From assembly GCF_900141855.1 (NCBI RefSeq), contig NZ_FQYU01000001.1:469402-533401 (forward strand): a stretch of 64,000 nt of DNA, in the 5' to 3' direction. The translations under genes and the position numbers were made by a program. The notes below the pieces were generated by a model. It was given only the letters and a program-made list of their open reading frames with translations. It searched no databases and was not told the origin of the DNA. Origin of the DNA: Pseudozobellia thermophila (GTDB taxonomy: Bacteria; Bacteroidota; Bacteroidia; Flavobacteriales; Flavobacteriaceae). The stretch's first letter is position 1. Each line of letters opens with the position of its first letter. Below are positions 9,824 to 17,160 of the stretch, one piece after another.

Positions 9824-10930
9824 TTATACTTTAAAATAAATCTTGTGCTTGTCGAGAAAATAGGTAATATACCAAAAGATAAACAATACCAGTAAGGCAT
9901 TGAGAACCATTATAAGCTGTTCGGACAATCCCATGGGCGCCAAGAGGCCTTCCGTCCAAATACGGCCAAAGCCCCGGAACCATTGGGCGCCAACGGTTTC
10001 TGCAAACAGGTAGATAAAAATGGAATTGGTGCCGACCACGGAAAATATTTTAAGCCAGTTCGCCTTGTACCCCCTTATATCGATAAGCCAATAGAAAAGC
10101 GTTAGCGTTAAAACGGCAAAACCCCCCGATGCCAGGGTAAAGGAACTGGTGGCTATACGTTTGATGATGGGCGTAATGTTCAATAGGTCCAAGGCAAAGC
10201 CGAGTAGCAAAATCGCCGTTCCCCAAATCAAGAAAGGCCTGATTTTTTCCTTGGCGGGAATATGCGACAACAGCATCTTGCCACAGACCACGCCCCAAAT
10301 GGTATGGGCGGCCGTAGGGATAAAGTTCACAAAGACCCAATACCCGTCGTTTACTTTTCCCATAACCAGCATATCTATGTACGAACCGAAACTGTCATGC
10401 CCTTGCACATAGGGTCCTGCCGGGTTGTAGGCGCGATACAGGATTTCGGTAAGCACGAGCAGGGCCAAAGATATACCGATTTGTATTTTATTGGGCAGGT
10501 TCATGATGGCGTATGCTATCAATATCGTAAAAGCAAGTTGTACGAGCACGTTCCAAAGCTCCCAGACCAGGGCATGGCTGTACACGCAATGCAAGAGGAC
10601 ACCAAAGAGGAACAAAAGAAAACACCGTCTTACGATGTGCTTGGTCACCTGTTTTCTATCGCCCTGTGCCAGTCTTTTTCGCAACGAAAAGGGCATGGCC
10701 ACCCCAACGATGAACATAAAAAAGGGTTGAATAAGGTCCCAAAACCTCAGCCCGTTCCACGGGTGGTGGTGCAATTGCCGGGCGAAGCCCGAAAAGGCCG
10801 TCCCTTCGACCAGTTCCGAAAAGTTATGGTGAAACCCTGCGGCCTCGGCAATCAATAAAAACATGGTAAGGCCCCGAAAAACATCCAAGGAAAAAAGACG
10901 TTTCGAAACGCTTTCGGCGAGTTGTGACAT
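9824..10930 (-). CDS. DUF5009 / HGSNAT-like membrane acyltransferase
   Basis: A 368-residue polytopic membrane protein with roughly ten hydrophobic segments. The N-terminus RLFSLDVFRGLTMFLLI is the signature of the DUF5009 / heparan-alpha-glucosaminide N-acetyltransferase-like group. Members are thought to move acetyl groups across the inner membrane onto amino sugars; in bacteria (NagX-like) they often sit with glycan-use genes. It is cotranscribed with the DUF1080 lipoprotein, which fits a role in envelope carbohydrate processing. Catalytic activity is inferred, not shown. Confidence 0.85.
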   Translation of the reverse strand: MSQLAESVSKRLFSLDVFRGLTMFLLIAEAAGFHHNFSELVEGTAFSGFARQLHHHPWNGLRFWDLIQPFFMFIVGVAMPFSLRKRLAQGDRKQVTKHIVRRCFLLFLFGVLLHCVYSHALVWELWNVLVQLAFTILIAYAIMNLPNKIQIGISLALLVLTEILYRAYNPAGPYVQGHDSFGSYIDMLVMGKVNDGYWVFVNFIPTAAHTIWGVVCGKMLLSHIPAKEKIRPFLIWGTAILLLGFALDLLNITPIIKRIATSSFTLASGGFAVLTLTLFYWLIDIRGYKANWLKIFSVVGTNSIFIYLFAETVGAQWFRGFGRIWTEGLLAPMGLSEQLIMVLNALLVLFIFWYITYFLDKHKIYFKV

Positions 10931-10976
10931 GTGGTGGGTTATTTAGCTGGTTGATTCTTCTAAAGTAACGAAAATA

Positions 10977-11004
10977 TTGGAGTAATCTCCGCCCTGTATT
11001 TTTG
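10977..11004 (+). promoter_or_regulatory. Bacteroidetes-type promoter for the PhyH-fructosamine kinase pair
   Basis: TTG at 10977-10979, a 17-bp spacer, then TATTTTTG at 10997-11004 match the Bacteroidetes -33/-7 consensus (TTG and TAnnTTTG). The predicted leader to the ATG at 11068 is about 55 nt. Confidence 0.6.
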
Positions 11005-11067
11005 CGCCATTATGGCTATCTTAGTTCCATCGTGCCAAGCGGCCCCCGCTTGTTAAAACCATACCCT

Positions 11068-11814
11068 ATGTACCCACTGGACCACCGCCAAAAAACGTTC
11101 TTCGAAGAAGAAGGCTATCTGGTTATCGAAGACCTTTTGTCCCCTGCTGAAGTCGCCTACTACAGTGATGTTTACACCTCCTTTTTAGAGAATAGGGTCG
11201 ATGCCTCCCGGTATCGTTCCGACCTATCGGGAAGCAAGGGAAAATCTGAGAAAATTACCCAGATCATGGTACCCAGCAAGGTGCTTCCGCAATTATTGGA
11301 AAAACCCTTGCACCAAAAATCCCTAGGTATCGCCAAAGCATTAATGGGCGACGATATTGCGCTCGATTTCGATATGCTCATCAACAAGGCCCCCTTTACC
11401 AACACCATAACCCCATGGCACCAAGATGCGGCCTACTGGATCGATATGCCCGACAAACGGGCGGCCAGCTGTTGGGTGGCCATCGACCCCGCCTTTAAGG
11501 AGAACGGGTGTATGTGGTATACGCCAAAATCGCATTCGCAACCGCTATTGCCCCATGTACAAACAGGGAACAAAGGCGCCTTGAAATGTGAGGGAAGCGA
11601 AGCTAATTCGGTTTGTGTCGAACTCCGTCCCGGCTCCTGCGTTTTTCACCAGGGCGGAACCTTACACTACAGTAGGGGGAATTCGACGGCCCAACACAGA
11701 CGCGCCCTGATTACCAATTTCAGGCCGGCCGCCATGATCGCCCTCGAACGCCAAAAAGGGGTCGACCATACCGGTGAACGGGAAATAAAGGCCCAACAAA
11801 TGCCCAAAAATTAA
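11068..11814 (+). CDS. Phytanoyl-CoA dioxygenase (PhyH) family protein
   Basis: A 248-residue cytoplasmic Fe(II)/2-oxoglutarate-dependent dioxygenase-like protein. The N-terminus EGYLVIEDLLSPAEV is typical. The iron ligands are visible as HQDAAYW (H-x-D) and the distal His in CVFHQGGTLHYSRGN, with a downstream Arg for 2-oxoglutarate. The substrate of bacterial PhyH proteins is usually unknown. I start at the ATG at 11068; a TTG at 11002 lies in frame but overlaps the -7 box. The stop codon directly abuts the fructosamine kinase start, implying a common function or coupling. Confidence 0.9.
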   Translation: MYPLDHRQKTFFEEEGYLVIEDLLSPAEVAYYSDVYTSFLENRVDASRYRSDLSGSKGKSEKITQIMVPSKVLPQLLEKPLHQKSLGIAKALMGDDIALDFDMLINKAPFTNTITPWHQDAAYWIDMPDKRAASCWVAIDPAFKENGCMWYTPKSHSQPLLPHVQTGNKGALKCEGSEANSVCVELRPGSCVFHQGGTLHYSRGNSTAQHRRALITNFRPAAMIALERQKGVDHTGEREIKAQQMPKN

Positions 11815-12678
11815 ATGAACAAGGCCCTTAAGGAACATATTGAATACTTGCTCGGCGTAAAGGTTCGAAGAATGCAGCCCGTTTCGGGAGGCGATATTTC
11901 CGAAGCCTACCTGCTGGAAGCCGAAACGGAACGCTTTTTCTGCAAAATCAATTACGACGACAGGGCCCACGACATGTTCAAGGCCGAAAAAGCGGGTTTG
12001 CAGGCTATTGCCCAATCCAAAACCATAAACGTACCGAAGGTTTTGCTCTGTGAGCCTCTTGAAAAAGGTGGTTTTTTGGTGATGGACCATATCGAACCCA
12101 AACGGCCCACGGAAGCCGACTTTGAAGCCTTGGGCCATCAACTGGCCGCCTTACATCGCCAAGCCACTGCCAAGGAGTTCGGGTTCCCGAACGACAATTT
12201 TATCGGCAGTCTTCCCCAATCGAACTCGAAACATGCCCTGTGGTCCGACTTTTATGTTCAAGAACGCTTGTTGCCCCAGTTGAAGCTGGCGATCGACACC
12301 GGCAAACTCACATATAGCGAAATCCCCACGGAAGAAGGACTTATAAAGGGCTGTTCCCAGCTGTTTCCCCATGTTACACCGTCTTTGTTGCATGGCGACC
12401 TATGGAGCGGCAACTACCTGATTTCAGCAAAGGGCGCCCCCTATTTGATCGATCCCGCCGTGTATTACGGGCATTATGAGGTCGATATGGCCATGACCCG
12501 CCTCTTCGGGGGGTTTGGACCTTCGTTCTACCGCGCCTATCAAGAGCATTTCCCTCCTGTGGGCCACGAAAAAGAACGGAACGACATCTACCAACTCTAC
12601 TACCTCTTGGTCCATTTGAACCTGTTCGGCAGTTCGTACAAAGCCTCGGTAACCCAAATACTTGACCGTTATTTTTAG
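11815..12678 (+). CDS. Fructosamine/ketosamine-3-kinase family protein
   Basis: A 287-residue aminoglycoside-phosphotransferase-fold kinase of the fructosamine kinase family. These enzymes phosphorylate ketosamines on glycated amines and thereby reverse glycation. The family marks are VSGGDISEAYLLE near the N-terminus, FFCKIN (ATP-site Lys), the catalytic LLHGDLWSGNYL, and LIDPAVYYGHYEVD with the metal-binding Asp. It starts on the base after the PhyH stop, so the genes are cotranscribed. This hints at a deglycation or amino-sugar pathway using an oxygenase, which is inference. Confidence 0.93.
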   Translation: MNKALKEHIEYLLGVKVRRMQPVSGGDISEAYLLEAETERFFCKINYDDRAHDMFKAEKAGLQAIAQSKTINVPKVLLCEPLEKGGFLVMDHIEPKRPTEADFEALGHQLAALHRQATAKEFGFPNDNFIGSLPQSNSKHALWSDFYVQERLLPQLKLAIDTGKLTYSEIPTEEGLIKGCSQLFPHVTPSLLHGDLWSGNYLISAKGAPYLIDPAVYYGHYEVDMAMTRLFGGFGPSFYRAYQEHFPPVGHEKERNDIYQLYYLLVHLNLFGSSYKASVTQILDRYF

Positions 12679-12717
12679 GTTTTTACTTACATTTAGGGGA
12701 GCCATACCATTCTTGCC

Positions 12718-14847
12718 ATGTCTTTAAAAAAATTAGTTTTACCCGTGTTGTGCACTGTTTTGGGAACCCTGCTTTTCAGTTGTCGATCCAACACCGAAAA
12801 AGGGCCGGCCCATAAGGCCTATAGAACTTGGTCGTCGTATCTGGGCGATCCCGGCCGAAGCCATTACTCCACGCTATCCCAAATAAACAAGGACAACGTC
12901 AAAGACCTAAAAGTGGCCTGGACCTACGAGGCGCCCGATTGGGGCCAGATGCAGATGAACCCCTTGGTCGTAGACAGTATCTTGTACGGGGTTACCGCAG
13001 CGCTCCGGGTAGTCGCCCTAAATGCCGAAACGGGGAAGGAGATTTGGCAGTTTGGCGATTCCATACAAGTGTGGCATTCTACCAGCAGGGGGGTGTCGTA
13101 TTGGGAAGCGGGCGATGACAAACGGATCCTTTGTACCCGCGGGCCCCATCTCTATGCCTTGGATGCCCTTACGGGAAAGCCCATACCCACATTTGGCGAT
13201 AAGGGCAAAATCGACCTGCGTTCGGGAATGCCCGAAAGCGCACGGGAAAAGTTTGTAATATCCAACACCCCCGGAAGCATCTTCAAAAACCTCATCGTAA
13301 TGCCGCTTCGGCTCTCCGAAGGGGCTGGCGCGGCTCCGGGAAACCTTATGGCCTTCAACGTACTTACAGGGGCCTTGGAATGGGTTTTCCATACCATTCC
13401 ACATCCAGGGGAGGAAGGCTATGATACTTGGGAAGAAAACGCCTATCGAAGCGACGAAGTGGGTGCGGCAAATAATTGGGCCGGTATGGCCGTAGACGAG
13501 GAACTCGAAATTATCTATGCCCCCATAGGTTCCGCCGCCCCCGATTTTTACGGGGGAGCCCGAAAAGGAAGCAACCTTTATTCCGACTGCCTGCTCGCCT
13601 TGGATGCGAATACGGGCCAAAGGCTATGGCACTTTCAATTTACCCATCACGACCTTTGGGACCGCGATCCCCCTGCCCCGCCCAACCTGTTGACGGTAGA
13701 ACGGGAAGGCAAAAAAATTGCCGCCGTGGCCCAAGTGACCAAACAGGGCTATGTGTACGTCTTCGACCGAAAAACGGGCGAACCCCTTTTTGATATCGAA
13801 GAAGTGCCCGTACCGGCCTCCACTTTGAAAGGGGAAGAAGCATGGCCTAGCCAACCCATACCTGTAAAACCAAAACCCTTTGCACGGCAATCTACCGACA
13901 TCACCGAAGACAATGTGAGTCCCTATGCCGAAAACCCCGATTCGCTCAGGGCCATATTACGGAAACTGGACAAGCGCATCTACGCCCCGCCCAGTTTGGA
14001 GCCTACCTTGCTCTTGCCCGGTTACGACGGAGCGGCGGAATGGGGCGGTACGGCGGCAGACCCCGAAGAAGGCATCATTTACGTGAATTCAAACGAGATG
14101 CCCTGGATCATGCAAATGGGCCTAAACGATACCGATTGGGAAGCCCTCCCCTTGGGCGAGGCCACCTATGCCCAATATTGCGTAAGCTGCCATCAAGCGG
14201 ATAGAAAGGGACTGGCCGCAAGCGGATTTCCTTCATTGGTAGATATTGAACTCCGTAAATCTAGGGAAGAAATCTCTTCTATCATTGCAAACGGAAAAGG
14301 TATGATGACGGGCTTTCCCCAATTGAAGCCAAAGGAAAAAGACGCCCTCATAAGTTTTCTGTTCAACCAGGAAATCAAGCATAACGTTGCGGAAAACACG
14401 AATGCCGAAAAAGGATACCGCACGCCCTATAAGCATATGGGCTACAACAAATTTTTGGATAAAAACGGCCTCCCGGCCCTAGATCCCCCGTGGGGCACAA
14501 TGCACGCCATCGATTTAAATACCGGAGAGTATATTTGGTCCATTGTTTTGGGCGAATCTCCCGAACTCTTGGAAAAAGGCATTAAAGGAACAGGAACCGA
14601 AAACTACGGCGGGCCAGTGGTTACCGAAAACGGACTCTTGTTCATTGCGGCTACCCGCGATGGTTATTTTAGGGTTTTCGACAAGCATACGGGAGCCAAG
14701 TTATGGGAATACCGACTGCCCGCCCCGGCCTTTGCCACACCTGCCATGTACGAAGTAAACGGAAAACAATTTATTGCCCTGGCCTGTGGCGGCGAAAAAT
14801 TGGGAACAGAAAAGGGAAATACGATCATCGCCTTTGCCTTGGAGTAA
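12718..14847 (+). CDS. PQQ-dependent dehydrogenase with internal cytochrome c domain, lipoprotein
   Basis: A 709-residue quinoprotein. The signal peptide ends in a lipobox (LLFSC, Cys about residue 22), so the protein is probably envelope-anchored. The body is an eight-bladed PQQ propeller; W-rich docking repeats such as LNAETGKEIWQF and LDANTGQRLWHFQF are visible. A small c-type heme domain is inserted late in the propeller (CVSCH, Cys487-His491), followed by a return to propeller sequence (IDLNTGEYIWSI). Such enzymes oxidise sugars or alcohols and pass electrons to the respiratory chain. No PQQ synthesis genes are in the window, so the cofactor may be made elsewhere or scavenged. Confidence 0.92.
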   Translation: MSLKKLVLPVLCTVLGTLLFSCRSNTEKGPAHKAYRTWSSYLGDPGRSHYSTLSQINKDNVKDLKVAWTYEAPDWGQMQMNPLVVDSILYGVTAALRVVALNAETGKEIWQFGDSIQVWHSTSRGVSYWEAGDDKRILCTRGPHLYALDALTGKPIPTFGDKGKIDLRSGMPESAREKFVISNTPGSIFKNLIVMPLRLSEGAGAAPGNLMAFNVLTGALEWVFHTIPHPGEEGYDTWEENAYRSDEVGAANNWAGMAVDEELEIIYAPIGSAAPDFYGGARKGSNLYSDCLLALDANTGQRLWHFQFTHHDLWDRDPPAPPNLLTVEREGKKIAAVAQVTKQGYVYVFDRKTGEPLFDIEEVPVPASTLKGEEAWPSQPIPVKPKPFARQSTDITEDNVSPYAENPDSLRAILRKLDKRIYAPPSLEPTLLLPGYDGAAEWGGTAADPEEGIIYVNSNEMPWIMQMGLNDTDWEALPLGEATYAQYCVSCHQADRKGLAASGFPSLVDIELRKSREEISSIIANGKGMMTGFPQLKPKEKDALISFLFNQEIKHNVAENTNAEKGYRTPYKHMGYNKFLDKNGLPALDPPWGTMHAIDLNTGEYIWSIVLGESPELLEKGIKGTGTENYGGPVVTENGLLFIAATRDGYFRVFDKHTGAKLWEYRLPAPAFATPAMYEVNGKQFIALACGGEKLGTEKGNTIIAFALE

Positions 14848-15301
14848 TATCATTGGCCTTTTGGCCCAGACGGAACAAACCTGTGTCTGTGTGAGAAAAC
14901 ACCCCCTACAAAGACACGGTTTATCTACTTGATTCGATACAAACGTGACGCTTACGACAGCGGAGACACCTTATGCCTTGGGATCCCTAGTGTACGCCGA
15001 GGTATTGAAGCAGACCCGATTTTTGATTTCAAGCCAAGGAAATAGTCAAATAGTTACATGTTTTCTATTAAATTCTATATGATTTTGATGGGGAAAGATG
15101 GTAAATTTGATCCTGTTTGTGGCCAAAACGGCCAAAAGAACAAGCATTCTATGAAGCCATCTAAAATGTTCGGATTTTGCCGAAAACTCAAAGTTTCCTT
15201 CCCCTCGCCGTCCCGAAACCCACGGGCAAAAGATGGGTGAAACCGTCAATCTAACTAAAAATTAAATACATCTACACGAGTTCATTACCTAAAAACAAAT
15301 C
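14848..15301. other. Intergenic region upstream of pafA
   Basis: These 454 bp hold no convincing gene; a 60-codon plus-strand frame has no recognisable features. TAAATTTG at 15102-15109 matches the TAnnTTTG box, with a TTG only 14 bp upstream. If used, it would give pafA an unusually long leader of about 185 nt. Confidence 0.4.
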
Positions 15302-16897
15302 ATGAAAAAAATCAGTTTCCTCATTTTAATTGTGATGTCGCATTTCATCTCCAAGGGATGTCTTGCGCAAACCCCAACTGCGGATAAACCCAAAATTGTA
15401 GTAGGCCTGATGGTCGACCAGATGCGGTGGGATTATTTGTACAAGTATCAGGACAGATACGTCGACGGCGGCATCAAGCGCCTTCTTGCCCAGGGTTTTC
15501 GTTGCGAAAACACCATGATCCGGCATGTCCCAACCGTTACGGCAGCTGGTCATGCGTCGGTGTATACGGGCTCGGTACCTGCCCTAAACGGCATCGTCGG
15601 GAACGATTGGTACGATCGTTCCTGGGGGCGGGAAATCTCCAATGTCGAAGATTCGACCGTAACAGGGGTGGGCGGAAACCCCGACCTGAACCGATCTCCG
15701 CGCAACCTCCTTACCACTACCATTGGTGACGAATTACGTATGGCCACCAACTATCAAAGCAAGGTCGTGGGTATCTCCATTAAAGATAGGGGGGCCATCC
15801 TTCCGGGCGGCCATACGGCCAATGCGGCCTTTTGGGAAAAATCAGGCAAGTTTACCACCAGCACCTACTATATGGATGCCCTCCCGGATTGGGTAAATGC
15901 GTTCAACAAAAAGAAGTGGGATAAAATTTTGATGCCCAAAGACTGGCAAACGCTACATCCTATCGACACCTATGTGTTAAGTGACAAGGACGACAAGGAT
16001 TATGAAAGCCTTAGCGGCGACGAAAAAAAACCCGTCTTTCCCCATAAAACCTCGATATCAAGATCGCCGTTCGGAAATACCTGGACCCTCGAATTTGCCA
16101 AGGCGGCCATAGACGGATATGGGTTGGGACAGGGAAAATTTACCGATTTTCTTGCGGTCAGCCTTTCGAGTCCGGACAAGATCGGCCATGCCTACGGGCC
16201 GAACTCCATTGAGGTAGAAGACACCTACCTCAGACTGGACAGGGACCTGGAAAACTTTTTCAACTATCTGGATGAGCGTTACGGCAAAAACGGCTATCTC
16301 TTTTTTATAACGGCTGACCATGGGGGGAACCATTCCCCTGGCTATTTGGAGGAACACCGAATCCCGACCGGGGTCTTGACCAATGATGTTTTTAAACAGC
16401 TCGGCCAGGCACTGAAGAAAGAGTTCGGTACCTCCGATATCATTCTGGCCAAAAGCGGTTTTCAATTGTACCTGGATTACGATGTGCTTGCCAAGATCGG
16501 CGTAGACAAGACCACGGCCGCCAATTTCATCATAGACCAGCTCAAGCAGGTTCCGGGAATAGAAACGGCATTTATAAACGAGGACCTCGCTTCGGCAGCC
16601 TATCCGGAGCCTGTAAAAACCATGTTGATCAACGGCTATAACCCAAAACGAAGTGGCGACATTGTAATCGTTAAATCTGCCGGATGGAAGGCCGGATCGC
16701 GAATGGGGGCCACCCACGGCGATTGGAACCCCTATGATTCCCATATTCCCTTGGTGTGGATGGGAGCGGGAATACGCCCCGGAAAAACCCATAGAAACAT
16801 CGGAATGACCGATATTGCCCCTACCCTTGCGGCCCTCCTCAACATTCAGCAACCCAGCGGGTGCGTCGGACAGGTAATTACGGAGATTACCGATTAA
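15302..16897 (+). CDS. pafA: PafA-type alkaline phosphatase
   Basis: A 531-residue periplasmic phosphate-monoester hydrolase of the alkaline phosphatase superfamily. The signal peptide ends at CLAQ. The metal-site start VGLMVDQMRWDY and the nucleophile segment VPTVTAAGHASVYTGS (probably Thr80, in place of the Ser of E. coli PhoA) are clear. GIVGNDW provides the PafA Asn, and ISIKDRGAILPGGH carries the Lys and Arg that replace the third metal. Zinc ligands follow in HAYGPNS, TADHGGNH and ATHGDWNPYD. PafA is the main phosphate-scavenging phosphatase in Bacteroidetes. It ends in a strong hairpin terminator. Confidence 0.93.
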   Translation: MKKISFLILIVMSHFISKGCLAQTPTADKPKIVVGLMVDQMRWDYLYKYQDRYVDGGIKRLLAQGFRCENTMIRHVPTVTAAGHASVYTGSVPALNGIVGNDWYDRSWGREISNVEDSTVTGVGGNPDLNRSPRNLLTTTIGDELRMATNYQSKVVGISIKDRGAILPGGHTANAAFWEKSGKFTTSTYYMDALPDWVNAFNKKKWDKILMPKDWQTLHPIDTYVLSDKDDKDYESLSGDEKKPVFPHKTSISRSPFGNTWTLEFAKAAIDGYGLGQGKFTDFLAVSLSSPDKIGHAYGPNSIEVEDTYLRLDRDLENFFNYLDERYGKNGYLFFITADHGGNHSPGYLEEHRIPTGVLTNDVFKQLGQALKKEFGTSDIILAKSGFQLYLDYDVLAKIGVDKTTAANFIIDQLKQVPGIETAFINEDLASAAYPEPVKTMLINGYNPKRSGDIVIVKSAGWKAGSRMGATHGDWNPYDSHIPLVWMGAGIRPGKTHRNIGMTDIAPTLAALLNIQQPSGCVGQVITEITD

Positions 16898-16919
16898 TAT
16901 CCCGCTTCAAAACATTTAG

Positions 16920-16945
16920 GTAAAGCGCTCAAAAGGGCGCTTTAC
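16920..16945 (+). terminator. Terminator of pafA
   Basis: A perfect 9-bp inverted repeat GTAAAGCGC / GCGCTTTAC with an 8-nt loop, followed by TGCTTTT, 22 bp after the pafA stop. Confidence 0.8.
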
Positions 16946-17028
16946 TGCTTTTATGGGGACAAGAAACCCCTAAAAATCCTTTTCTGATGTGGCACAGGCG
17001 CGAGGCATGCGCCAGCGGGGGGACAAAT

Positions 17029-17066
17029 CCCCCTTCGAAGGGGGTGCCCGAAGGGCGGGGGATGTT
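17029..17066 (+). repeat. GC-rich palindromic dispersed repeat, copy 1
   Basis: A 38-bp core opening with the perfect palindrome CCCCCTTCGAAGGGGG, then the mini-hairpin GCCCGAAGGGC and ending GGGGGATGTT. Two further copies at 20025 and 21270 are identical over the core and in the same orientation. A weaker conserved GCACAGGCG-type box lies about 30 bp upstream (around 16992). It sits 94 bp before the AT-rich NTPase gene. The translated string PSGTPFEGG that it yields is familiar from spurious short ORFs in many Bacteroidetes, so this is a dispersed repeat and not a unique element. Confidence 0.85.
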
Positions 17067-17160
17067 GCCTTGCATTCTATTTTTTAAGTATCTTGGATAC
17101 AACAAAAAATTCAACAGCAGTATTACAAATAAATCTGCGTTATGATGAATTATAAAGAAC

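Noticed and set aside
14876-15240. Possible small gene or regulatory RNA upstream of pafA.
   Set aside because: The 60-codon frame shows no conserved pattern and no stable hairpin stands out by eye.
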